Shown in pieces: positions 35,103-43,135 of a stretch of DNA of 64,000 nucleotides. This stretch comes from Lachnospiraceae bacterium oral taxon 500 (GTDB taxonomy: Bacteria; Bacillota; Clostridia; Lachnospirales; Vallitaleaceae), in the NCBI GenBank assembly GCA_002999035.1, contig CP027241.1, positions 2,173,001 to 2,237,000 on the forward strand. Reading direction: 5' to 3'. Position 1 is the stretch's first letter. Each line of letters opens with the position of its first letter. A model generated the notes under the pieces. The model worked only from the letters and a program-made list of their open reading frames with translations. It searched no databases and had not been told where the DNA came from. The translations under genes and the position numbers were made by a program.

Positions 35103-36149
35103 ATGGCAGAACAGGATAATTATCAACCGAAACCGAAAAAAGCGCCGACAATTGATGTTGATTTTGAAAAAATGAAAAGAAAGCTGAAAAAAATTGTGCC
35201 GCTCGTGGCGTTGCCGCTGATTTTGCTGGTGATCGTCCTAAACAGCTTTTTTATGTTGGAAAACAAGGAAAATGGCGTGGTTCTGCGTTTTGGTCAGTTA
35301 AAAGAAGTGGTAACGAAGCCGGGCATCAATTTTAAAGTTCCGCTGATCGATACGGTAACCAAAGTAGACGTTCGGACGATCTACAACATGGAGTACGGCT
35401 TTCGCAGCAAAGAAAGAAGAATGGATCAATCCATTGCCGCTTATGATGATCAGGACGCGGAAGCAAAAGTCATCGTCGACGGCTCTAATAACAATGCTTC
35501 GATTGCTTTGATTGAACTGATTATTCAGTACCGGATTAAAGACCCGGTTAATTATTTATATAAAGTTGATGATGTAACCGGAACTTTGAACTTAGCGCTG
35601 GAAGATATTGTCAGAACCAGTCTCCAGTCCTTTACGCTGGACGAAGCCAAGACCCAGAAAGAGCTGATTGACGAATCCATCAAGCCGCGGCTGCAAAAGA
35701 AAATCGACGATTATGAGATTGGTATAGAGATTGTACTGGTCGGCACTCAAAACGTTCAGTTCCTACCCAGTGTTGAAGAAGCCTATCAGCAAAAAGAAAA
35801 CGCCAATCAATATAAGAACGGCAAAAAGGAAGATGCGGAAAAATATTATAATACGGTTATCCCCAAGGCGGAAGCCGAAGCCAGACGTTTAATTGAAGAT
35901 GCCAACGCCTATAAAGCCGAAATCATTGCCGAAGCCAACGCCGGCGTGGCGGAGTTTAACGCACTGTATGCCGAATACCGGCAAAATCCGGAAATCGTTA
36001 AGGAACGGTATTATATTGAAGCAATGACCCAATTTTTAAAGAACAATCAAATTGTCATTTCTTCTTCGGAGGATCAAAACATTCATAAGTTTTATAATTT
36101 CAGCGAAAATGCGGCTAAAAACGATGTCATTTTGGGAGGGAACAAATAA
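35103..36149 (+). CDS. hflK: HflK, SPFH-domain membrane protease regulator
   Basis: 348 residues. A charged cytoplasmic N-terminus, one transmembrane helix (about 33-52), an SPFH/band-7 domain (GVVLRFGQLKEVVTKPGINFKVPLIDTVTKV), then a long Glu/Lys/Ala-rich coiled-coil (about 235-300). With HflC it forms a large membrane ring around FtsH and limits its proteolysis in the species studied. AAAGGAG precedes the ATG. Its stop overlaps the start of hflC (TAATG), typical of the pair. Confidence 0.88.
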   Translation: MAEQDNYQPKPKKAPTIDVDFEKMKRKLKKIVPLVALPLILLVIVLNSFFMLENKENGVVLRFGQLKEVVTKPGINFKVPLIDTVTKVDVRTIYNMEYGFRSKERRMDQSIAAYDDQDAEAKVIVDGSNNNASIALIELIIQYRIKDPVNYLYKVDDVTGTLNLALEDIVRTSLQSFTLDEAKTQKELIDESIKPRLQKKIDDYEIGIEIVLVGTQNVQFLPSVEEAYQQKENANQYKNGKKEDAEKYYNTVIPKAEAEARRLIEDANAYKAEIIAEANAGVAEFNALYAEYRQNPEIVKERYYIEAMTQFLKNNQIVISSSEDQNIHKFYNFSENAAKNDVILGGNK

Positions 36150-37078
36150 TGAAAAAATTGGGATTTGTGATAGTGATTTTGGCCGTATTAGCATTAATGG
36201 CAGCTAATTATTCCTATTATATTGTCTATGAAGATGAGGTAGCAGTGATAGAGACCTTTGGCAAACTGACCAGCGCTATCGTCAATCAGGAGGACTCAGA
36301 GAAAGTAACGGTCAATTTGGAGAAAAACGGCTACCATGATATTGCCGTATCGACCAGAAAAGGTCTGCATTTTAAAATACCCTTTGTGCAAACCGTTCGC
36401 AAATACAGTTCGAAGTATCTGACCTATTTGTCTAATGAGGAACTAATCAATACGCTGGATAACCGCCGAATTCAGATTCAAACCTACGCCCAGTACAAGG
36501 TTGCCGATCCGATCAGCTTTACGGTGGCCGTCGGCGGCAATTTTAATCTGGCGTATAACCGAATGGATGAATATGTGTATAAAACTGTAATCAATACGGC
36601 TAACCAGCTGTCTTTCAATGAGTTTTTTTATAAGGAAACCGTGGAAAATCTGCTGAATGAAAAGCTGGTTCAATTAAATGAAAAGCTGGTCGCAGATTTT
36701 GGTATTTATATTTCCGATATCGGCGTCAACCGCAAGACCTTTCCGGCCAATAACGTGGCTACCATTGAGCAGAAAATGAGCAAGGAAATTGAAAAGGAAT
36801 CAGAAAAGCTGACCGCCGAAGGCGATTCGGAATATATGCAGGCGCAAGCGGCGGCCGATCGGGAATACACCGAAATTGTAGCCAAAGCCATGCAGCAGGC
36901 GGCTAAAATTAAGGCGGATGCCGATGCCGAAGCCCTGAAAATTTATCAGGAGTCTTTAAATAAGGATTTGGAGTTTTACCGCTTTATCAAACGGATGGAT
37001 CTTTACAAAGAAATGACCGACACAACCATCTTTTTGGATGAAAAGAATGAAATTTTAAAATATATCAAGGGATATTAG
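36149..37078 (+). CDS. hflC: HflC, partner of HflK
   Basis: 309 residues with an N-terminal transmembrane helix (about 3-22), an SPFH domain (DEVAVIETFGKL, GLHFKIPFVQTVRKYSSKYLTY), and a coiled-coil with FPANNVATIEQKMSKEIEKESEKLTAEGDSEY, the classic HflC segment. The C-terminus (YRFIKRMDLYKEMTDTTIFLDEKNEILKYI) also fits. It heterodimerises with HflK. A terminator follows. Confidence 0.88.
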   Translation: MKKLGFVIVILAVLALMAANYSYYIVYEDEVAVIETFGKLTSAIVNQEDSEKVTVNLEKNGYHDIAVSTRKGLHFKIPFVQTVRKYSSKYLTYLSNEELINTLDNRRIQIQTYAQYKVADPISFTVAVGGNFNLAYNRMDEYVYKTVINTANQLSFNEFFYKETVENLLNEKLVQLNEKLVADFGIYISDIGVNRKTFPANNVATIEQKMSKEIEKESEKLTAEGDSEYMQAQAAADREYTEIVAKAMQQAAKIKADADAEALKIYQESLNKDLEFYRFIKRMDLYKEMTDTTIFLDEKNEILKYIKGY

Positions 37079-37101
37079 GGGGAGTTCAAGTGTTGAATAT
37101 G

Positions 37102-37135
37102 GAAAAGCTGAGAGAGAAAAAAAACTCAGCTTTTC
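37102..37135 (+). terminator. terminator after hflKC
   Basis: GAAAAGCTGAG (37102-37112) and CTCAGCTTTTC (37125-37135) pair perfectly; T-rich sequence follows. Confidence 0.8.
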
Positions 37136-37172
37136 TTTATCGGCAAAATATAAAAATCAAAATCAAATTCCT

Positions 37173-37201
37173 TTGAATTATTGCCGATAATAAGATATAA
37201 T
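37173..37201 (+). promoter_or_regulatory. promoter of the Fic gene
   Basis: TTGAAT (37173-37178) and TATAAT (37196-37201) with a 17-base spacer, 42 bases before the chosen start codon. Confidence 0.65.
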
Positions 37202-37242
37202 ACAGTAGGATAGATTTAGGTTAAAATATAATGGAGGATAGC

Positions 37243-38133
37243 ATGCGATACCTTTCAACTGCCGAAACAGCCAAAAAGTGGAATGTGTCAGAGCGCAGTG
37301 TAAGAAACTATTGTGCTCAGGGACGAGTAATGGGAGCGTTCCTTGTCGGCAAGACCTGGAATCTTCCCGATAATGCTGAAAAGCCGGTTCGCTCCAATAA
37401 AAAACAGGAATTGCCGATTACTCTGCTGGATGTTTTGCAGGAACAAAAAAGGAGCAAATATGCCGGCGGCATTTACCATAAGACACAGATTGATTTAACA
37501 TACAATTCAAACCACATCGAGGGCAGTCGCTTGACGCACGATCAGACTCGATATATTTTTGAAACCAATACCATCGGCGCGGAAAAGGAAGTTTTCAATG
37601 TGGATGATGTGATTGAAACAGCAAACCATTTCCGTTGCATCGACAGGATTATCGAGAACGCGACATCGGTACTGACAGAAAAGTTCATCAAAGAGCTTCA
37701 CCGAATTCTCAAGACCGGCACCAGTGATTCCAGGAAAGATTGGTTTGCGGTCGGCGATTATAAAAAAATGCCAAATGAGGTCGGCGGCATGGGCACCGCA
37801 CTTCCGGAAGAAGTTGCCGAGCAGATGAAAGCATTGATGGCCGAATACCATGCCAAAGAAGAAAAGGGCTTGGAAGATATTTTGGACTTTCATGTAAAGT
37901 TTGAGCGGATTCACCCTTTTCAGGACGGCAACGGCCGGGTGGGCAGGTTGATTCTATTCAAGGAATGCCTGAAATATAATATTGTTCCGTTTATCATCGA
38001 AGATAATTTAAAGCTCTTTTATTATCGCGGCCTGAAAGAATGGGACACGGAAAAAGGATATCTGACAGACACTTGCCTGACTGCTCAGGATAAGTATAAA
38101 ACATGGCTTGATTACTTTCGGATTGCGTATTAA
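37243..38133 (+). CDS. Fic-domain protein with N-terminal helix-turn-helix
   Basis: 296 residues. An N-terminal excisionase-like helix-turn-helix (LSTAETAKKWNVSERSVRNYCAQGRV) is followed by a Fic domain with the full active-site motif HPFQDGNGRVGR (His224). It also has an inhibitory helix of the (S/T)xxxE(G/N) type, SNHIEG with Glu93, placed before the Fic core as in class II proteins. Such enzymes transfer AMP to protein hydroxyl groups and are held inactive by the Glu. The target is unknown. The frame opens at 37231, but GGAGG at 37233-37237 fits the ATG at 37243. It borders the AT-rich defence island. Confidence 0.85.
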   Translation: MRYLSTAETAKKWNVSERSVRNYCAQGRVMGAFLVGKTWNLPDNAEKPVRSNKKQELPITLLDVLQEQKRSKYAGGIYHKTQIDLTYNSNHIEGSRLTHDQTRYIFETNTIGAEKEVFNVDDVIETANHFRCIDRIIENATSVLTEKFIKELHRILKTGTSDSRKDWFAVGDYKKMPNEVGGMGTALPEEVAEQMKALMAEYHAKEEKGLEDILDFHVKFERIHPFQDGNGRVGRLILFKECLKYNIVPFIIEDNLKLFYYRGLKEWDTEKGYLTDTCLTAQDKYKTWLDYFRIAY

Positions 38134-38146
38134 GTTTGCAGCTCTC

Positions 38147-38800
38147 CTATTTTTCTGGTGATGCAATATATTTCATGAATTCTTTTTTAAAATAGAAAGC
38201 TCGGTTTTTATCGGATATTTTTCGGCCATATTTTTTTGAAAAAATTGAGTGATATGGCTGGGAATCTTTTGTCCTGACTTGAATGAACTTGCCGTTTGCA
38301 GTATGAAGCGTAGCAGTAGGAGAAGCCGATAACTGTTTATTCATTGTATCGCAGATAGTATAGTAGTCTTCTTCTAACTGCTTTGCTAAATCTCGATATT
38401 TAGATTGGGATAAATCAACTTGAATAGAAGGCAGATACATCCATTGTGCAGGATCCCCATCCTTGCTGATAGGAACATATAAGATATTCTGCAATTTTTT
38501 ATAAAGTTTTGTTGTTTCAAATGGTTTTTTGTCAAGGATTTCGTCTATCATTGAAGCTATTTGAGTGATAAACATTGTTTCCAGTGGATTGCCATATCTA
38601 TCACATTTGTTGGTTTTTAATTCTCCATCTTCAAAGTCGAGGGTAGTATTAGAAAGTTGCAGACCTATTGTTAACTCAAGAATTTGACCGGTTTTTCCCT
38701 TGTTTTTTATAATGTCATTGTAGTGTGATGGTGAGAGATAATTTTTAAATGGAATATTTGCTAATTTATCAATTTCCTTTTTTGCTTCTATTAGTTTCAT
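38147..38800 (-). CDS. MutH/Sau3AI-like type II restriction endonuclease
   Basis: 217 residues with the MutH-type nuclease signature: KGKTGQILELTIG near residue 35-46 (Glu42), then Asp55 and Glu60-Leu61-Lys62 in LDFEDGELKTNK, followed by GNPLETMFI. Near the C-terminus, GKFIQVRTKD and AFYFKKEFM resemble the MutH DNA-binding end. MutH and Sau3AI act at GATC, so GATC is a reasonable but unproven target. It follows a small controller gene by 16 bases and is divergent from a methyltransferase gene, so it reads as the R gene of an R-M system rather than mismatch repair. Confidence 0.78.
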   Translation of the reverse strand: MKLIEAKKEIDKLANIPFKNYLSPSHYNDIIKNKGKTGQILELTIGLQLSNTTLDFEDGELKTNKCDRYGNPLETMFITQIASMIDEILDKKPFETTKLYKKLQNILYVPISKDGDPAQWMYLPSIQVDLSQSKYRDLAKQLEEDYYTICDTMNKQLSASPTATLHTANGKFIQVRTKDSQPYHSIFSKKYGRKISDKNRAFYFKKEFMKYIASPEK

Positions 38801-38816
38801 TTGCTGTTTCTCCTTC

Positions 38817-39050
38817 CTATCGTCTTGTAAAGAATTCTGTGATATCTACATTAAGCGTATTAGCAATATGGTTTAATACAGAGATGGAAAGACTCTTGGT
38901 GCAGCCAGAAGCTTCTATCTTTGAAAGATAACTAATACTTATTTGTACCTGCTCTGATAGCTGGATTTGAGTTAGGCCAGCTTGTTCTCGGTAATATTTT
39001 ATATTCGAACCAATAACTTGATATAGCTCTGTTTCATTTGAAAATTGCAT
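38817..39050 (-). CDS. XRE-type controller protein of the R-M system
   Basis: 77 residues, a single HTH_3 domain (IGSNIKYYREQAGLTQIQLSEQVQISISYLSKIEASG). Small Xre proteins placed before a restriction gene are usually C proteins that time expression of R and M. Two TTCAC-N5-GTGAA palindromes sit upstream in the divergent promoter region (39062-39121). GGAGTGG lies before the ATG. It and the endonuclease form a short operon. Confidence 0.85.
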   Translation of the reverse strand: MQFSNETELYQVIGSNIKYYREQAGLTQIQLSEQVQISISYLSKIEASGCTKSLSISVLNHIANTLNVDITEFFTRR

Positions 39051-39061
39051 AATCCACTCCT

Positions 39062-39121
39062 TTCACTATATGTGAATATTATATAATTAAAAGACTTATA
39101 TTTGAATTCACTTATAGTGAA
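39062..39121. promoter_or_regulatory. paired palindromic operators, candidate C-boxes
   Basis: TTCAC-TATAT-GTGAA at 39062-39076 and TTCAC-TTATA-GTGAA at 39107-39121 share perfectly paired 5-bp half-sites with centres 45 bases apart. They lie in the AT-rich divergent region between the controller and methyltransferase genes, with TATAAT-like sequences between them. They are the likely binding sites for the controller protein. Confidence 0.7.
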
Positions 39122-39203
39122 AGTTGGAAAAGAAAAAACATAGACAACTTAGAAAAATGGGTGTATTATAAAAATCTAAAATAACATAAAGGAGGAGATA
39201 CTT

Positions 39204-39926
39204 ATAGTATTACAACCGAATAGCTTTAGCCCAGAGCAGACAACAATTTGGTCTTTTTCAGACCGAGGAAAGTGGGCAACACACTCAGGGCGATATCGAG
39301 GAAACTGGTCACCGTATGTTCCAAGGAACTTGATACTCCGTTATTCTAAACCAGGAGACTGGATTCTAGATCAATTTTTAGGTAGTGGTACAACATTAGT
39401 TGAAGCTAAATTACTTAATCGCAATGCAGTTGGTGTAGATATCAATTCGCAATCAATTTCTTTATCAAAAACAAATCTCAATTTTGAGTGTGAAACACAA
39501 TCGAAGATTTTTATGAGGCATGGAGATGCCACAGATCTATCTTTTATTAAAGATAATAAGATTGATTTTATCTGCACACATCCGCCGTATGCCAATATCA
39601 TTAAGTACAGTACAAATATAGAAGGTGATATTTCGCTATTAGATGAGCAAGATTTTTTGAATGCTATAAATAAGGTTGCGAATGAATCATATCGTGTTTT
39701 GAAAAAAGGAAAATGTTGTGCTGTAATGATAGGAGATAAAAGGCATAAGGGAAATGTAGTTCCATTAGGATTTCAATTAATGCAAAGGTTTTTGAATACT
39801 GGCTTTAAATCAAAAGAAATAATAATTAAAGAACAGCATAACTGTCGGTCTACAAATAAGTGGATTGGTGTTGAAAAGAAATTTCTAATGTTAGCGCATG
39901 AATATATTTTTGTGTTTTACAAATGA
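39204..39926 (+). CDS. DNA methyltransferase (amino-MTase, HPPY type), unusual ATA start
   Basis: The core has the SAM motif FLGSGTT and catalytic motif H126-P-P-Y129, as in amino-methyltransferases; the HPPY form hints at N4-cytosine rather than N6-adenine methylation. A start at TTG 39330 would cut off conserved-looking sequence. The frame runs on upstream (GRYRGNWSPYVPRNLILRY) to a perfect AAAGGAGGAG at 39188-39197, followed after 6 bases by ATA-GTA-TTA and no ATG, GTG or TTG. Either ATA starts translation or the original ATG mutated. With the ATA start it has 240 residues. It would protect against the adjacent MutH-like nuclease. Confidence 0.7.
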   Translation: MVLQPNSFSPEQTTIWSFSDRGKWATHSGRYRGNWSPYVPRNLILRYSKPGDWILDQFLGSGTTLVEAKLLNRNAVGVDINSQSISLSKTNLNFECETQSKIFMRHGDATDLSFIKDNKIDFICTHPPYANIIKYSTNIEGDISLLDEQDFLNAINKVANESYRVLKKGKCCAVMIGDKRHKGNVVPLGFQLMQRFLNTGFKSKEIIIKEQHNCRSTNKWIGVEKKFLMLAHEYIFVFYK

Positions 39927-40019
39927 TTAAGGTTTTACAAAAAGTGAAAGTTTTCATTGATAATAGCGGTTCTTTCTCATATAATAGAAAATGAAGTTTT
40001 GATGGAAAGAGGAAAATAA

Positions 40020-40853
40020 ATGTTTAATAAGAATTTAGCTCCATTTGTGAAGTGGGCAGGTGGAAAAAGACAATTACTTGATAAAATATTAGAAAGAATG
40101 CCTCAAACCTATAATAACTATTTTGAACCATTTATTGGAGGAGGAGCTGTGCTATTTGAATTACAACCAGAGACGGCTGTGATAAATGATATAAACGCTT
40201 CTTTGATTAATACCTATAGAATAATTGCGAATAATCCACAGGAGTTTATTGCAAGTGTTAACAAATTAGATTTGGCAATGGGCGAGGATGTTAAATCTTA
40301 CTATTATTCATTAAGAGAACATTATAATGATAAATTAATGAAGAATGAATTAGATGTTGAATTTGCAGCATTATTTGTTTTTATTAATAAGCATTGTTTT
40401 AATGGATTGTACCGAGTAAACGGTAAAGGGTTGTTTAACGTTCCTTATAATAATAGCACTAAGGAATCTGTTGATGCAGAGTTGATAATGGCTGTTTCTG
40501 AATACTTGAAGAAGGTGACTATTTTACAGGGAGATTTTGAAGATGCATGTCGTGATGCGCAAAAAGGAGATTTTGTATTTTTTGACAGTCCGTATGCACC
40601 ATTGAATCCTACATCGTTTGAATCATACACTAAAGAGGGGTTCGATGTTGAAAGTCATGAGAGATTGGCAAAACTATTTGATGAGTTAACCAAAAGAGAC
40701 TGTTATTGTATGCTTACAAATCATAATACTGATTTTATTAATAAGTTATATGGAAATAAGGGTTATAAAATTGATGTGGTTAGTGTAAAAAGAATGATTA
40801 ATTCTGATGCGACAAAAAGAACAGGGGAAGAGGTTGTTATTTGTAATTATTAA
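40020..40853 (+). CDS. dpnM: DpnM-like N6-adenine methyltransferase (GATC)
   Basis: 277 residues, a D12-class (alpha) adenine methyltransferase of the Dam/DpnM type: PFVKWAGGKRQLL and FEPFIGGGAVLFEL at the N-terminus, and catalytic D189-S-P-Y192. The usual motif is DPPY; the S variant at position 2 is worth noting. The C-terminal TGEEVVICNY matches the family end. It should methylate A in double-stranded GATC and protect the host from the DpnII-like nuclease two genes downstream. GAGG precedes the ATG. It is much more AT-rich than the chromosome around the island. Confidence 0.9.
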   Translation: MFNKNLAPFVKWAGGKRQLLDKILERMPQTYNNYFEPFIGGGAVLFELQPETAVINDINASLINTYRIIANNPQEFIASVNKLDLAMGEDVKSYYYSLREHYNDKLMKNELDVEFAALFVFINKHCFNGLYRVNGKGLFNVPYNNSTKESVDAELIMAVSEYLKKVTILQGDFEDACRDAQKGDFVFFDSPYAPLNPTSFESYTKEGFDVESHERLAKLFDELTKRDCYCMLTNHNTDFINKLYGNKGYKIDVVSVKRMINSDATKRTGEEVVICNY

Positions 40854-40936
40854 GGTAGTTAGCTGAATTTGTCTATACGAAAGTTTACTTTCGATATAGG
40901 CAAATTATAGCTAATCACTAAGAGGGGGTGACTTGA

Positions 40937-41749
40937 TTGGAAAGATTACTTGGTAAAAATCAGCAATATTTTTATGAGAATTCATCTGCTCAAATAATAC
41001 ATGGAGATTCGTTTCAGATTTTAAGTAAAATTAAGCCAGAAAGCATAGATATGATTTTTGCGGATCCGCCATACTTTTTGAGTAATGGTGGTATTACTTG
41101 TAAGGGTGGCCGAATGGTTTCTGTGAATAAAGCTGAATGGGATAAAATCGGAGAGGCCTCAACTCCAATTTCAGATAAACATAAATTTAATAGAAAGTGG
41201 ATAAGACTTTGCAAGAGAGTCCTCAAGCCTAATGGAAGCATTTGGATTTCTGGAACTTTGCATAATATTTATTCTATTGGTATGGCATTAGAGCAAGAGG
41301 GCTTCAAAATAATAAACAATATTACATGGCAAAAAACAAATCCACCGCCTAATCTATCTTGCAGATGTTTTACACATTCCACAGAAACAATATTATGGGC
41401 GCAGAAAGCGGATAAGAAATCACGTCATTATTTTAATTATGAGCTTATGAAAAAGAAAAATGGCGGAAAGCAAATGAAAGATGTATGGGTTGGCAGTTTG
41501 ACAAAGCCCTCTGAGAAGAAGGCAGGCAAGCATCCAACACAAAAACCAAAGTATCTGTTAGAGAGAATTATACAAGCATCAACACAACCGGGAGATGTTG
41601 TGCTGGATCCGTTTTGCGGTTCTGGAACAACTGGTGTGGTAGCAGTCCGTTATAAGTGTAGATTTATTGGAATAGATAATTCAGAAGAATATTTGGAAAT
41701 TACAAAAAGTAGATTGGAGAACGAGATTAATGTACTTGGAAATGGATAA
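40937..41749 (+). CDS. dpnA: DpnA-like DNA methyltransferase
   Basis: 270 residues, a beta-class adenine methyltransferase with DPPY (43-46) before the SAM motif FCGSGTT (about 230), and GKHPTQKPKYLLERII between them. In the DpnII system DpnA is the second methylase; it also methylates single-stranded GATC and protects incoming DNA during transformation. The start is a TTG placed 5 bases after GGGGGTGA. An imperfect palindrome lies in the 83-base gap after dpnM. Its end overlaps the start of the endonuclease gene by 20 bases. Confidence 0.88.
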   Translation: MERLLGKNQQYFYENSSAQIIHGDSFQILSKIKPESIDMIFADPPYFLSNGGITCKGGRMVSVNKAEWDKIGEASTPISDKHKFNRKWIRLCKRVLKPNGSIWISGTLHNIYSIGMALEQEGFKIINNITWQKTNPPPNLSCRCFTHSTETILWAQKADKKSRHYFNYELMKKKNGGKQMKDVWVGSLTKPSEKKAGKHPTQKPKYLLERIIQASTQPGDVVLDPFCGSGTTGVVAVRYKCRFIGIDNSEEYLEITKSRLENEINVLGNG

Positions 41750-42665
41750 AGAAGAGCTGGCTAGACAATTTGAAGCGAATTTATTAGAGACAAATCGTGG
41801 CTATAATTATTATGTTGATTGGAGTAATATTTCCGGGTATGATAAGTATTCAATTGAAATTCATGCAATGGATGTTTTGATAAATTGCCGAGATGAAGCT
41901 TTTTATTGCAAATTTAGGGAGTTGCTTGAAAAGTTGCCAAACGTAATTGAGGTATTCCCTTATCTGTTTGCATTAGCTAAGAATAATCGTGCGCAAGTAA
42001 TAAAAAATGGTAAATTGAAAATAATTGGAGTAGAAATAGACAGTGAAGACTTTGAAACCTTCAATTTTAATGGAAAAAGATTGCAAGAAAAATTTTGTGA
42101 AAAAGAAGTTATTGGATACTATAATTTTTTCTGTGATATGGGCTTGAAATCATTGTTTCAAAATTTATTAGAAAAAAGTGTACAGGATTACATTGCGGGA
42201 GTATTAGTTGGTCTCGACTCAAACGGAAGAAAGAATAGAGGAGGGACAGCGTTTGAATTAGCATGCGAACCGATGATTCGAGAAATTTGCGAAAGACATA
42301 ATATTACAGTGTTGACACAAAAAACATTTAAAAGCGTAAATGGCATATCTTCAAATGATGTAATAGCTAATAGAAAAGCAGATTTTATCTTAATTAATGA
42401 AAATGAAACAAAATTTATGAATATTGAAGTGAATTTTTTCAATGGTGGAGGTTCTAAACCTGAAGAAATAATTAACTCGTATATTCAAAGGCAAGATGCT
42501 TTAAGTACCGCTGGTATTTCCTTTTGCTTACTTACAGATGGAAACTGTTGGAAAGGAACTACAAATCAATTAAAAGTAGGATTAAATGGAATGAAATACT
42601 TAATGAATTTTAATCTTGCTAAAAAAGGTATGTTGGAGGAAGCTATTATTCGTGAACTGTTTTAA
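41730..42665 (+). CDS. dpnB: DpnII-type restriction endonuclease (GATC)
   Basis: 311 residues matching the DpnII/MboI endonuclease family. It has FELACEPMIREICERHNITVLTQKTF, then KADFILINENETKFMNIEVNFFNGGGSKPEEIINSYI with the acid and E-x-N nuclease core, followed by FCLLTDGNCWKGTTNQL. It cuts unmethylated GATC. The order dpnM-dpnA-dpnB and the overlap with dpnA follow the DpnII operon of Streptococcus. Start is either ATG 41730 or the in-frame ATG at 41742. Confidence 0.9.
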   Translation: MYLEMDKEELARQFEANLLETNRGYNYYVDWSNISGYDKYSIEIHAMDVLINCRDEAFYCKFRELLEKLPNVIEVFPYLFALAKNNRAQVIKNGKLKIIGVEIDSEDFETFNFNGKRLQEKFCEKEVIGYYNFFCDMGLKSLFQNLLEKSVQDYIAGVLVGLDSNGRKNRGGTAFELACEPMIREICERHNITVLTQKTFKSVNGISSNDVIANRKADFILINENETKFMNIEVNFFNGGGSKPEEIINSYIQRQDALSTAGISFCLLTDGNCWKGTTNQLKVGLNGMKYLMNFNLAKKGMLEEAIIRELF

Positions 42666-43135
42666 CGGCAATATTTATTAATTTATAAATGAGCAGATTA
42701 CATATTTAATAGAATTCATTACTCTTAATCAATAACCGAGAAGTTGCTCCTTATTTTTGTATGCATTAATTAGCAACAAAAAACAGTTGTGCTGAAGGAG
42801 AAGGAAGCTTTAGCTTCAAGCAAAAAACTGGACTATGCCCCTAATTCATGTGCAACTCCAAGAGTAGTGCTACTACCCGAGAAACAGTCCGTAATAATTT
42901 CGCCTTTATTGGAAGATGCAGATATAATAACTTTTAACATTCCATAATTTTTGGAGACAAGAAAAATGATGCAAAAGAGATATTGCAGAAAATGTTTAAA
43001 GTAGTGTAGCATTGCTATGCAGCAGAGACGCCTCGTTATGCTGGGGCATTTTTTCTATGGAAAAATAATGAGGGTAACGATATAATAAGTGGTGCATTAT
43101 ATAGAGGTGTTCAATACGAGAAAAGAAGGATAGAC
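42666..43135. other. gene-free region of 470 bases, likely decayed sequence
   Basis: No intact gene. Short open stretches (for example the codons for GDKKNDAKEILQKMFKVV ending near 43008) look like the tail of a lost gene. A hairpin ending in T6 (GCCTCGTTATGCTGGGGC, about 43029-43052) may be its terminator. TATAAT at about 43081 and AGAAGGA before 43136 probably serve the next gene. Confidence 0.4.

Noticed and set aside
38147-38800. True MutH mismatch-repair protein
   Set aside because: It is paired with a controller and a methylase gene in an R-M arrangement, and MutH proper is confined to a subset of Gammaproteobacteria.
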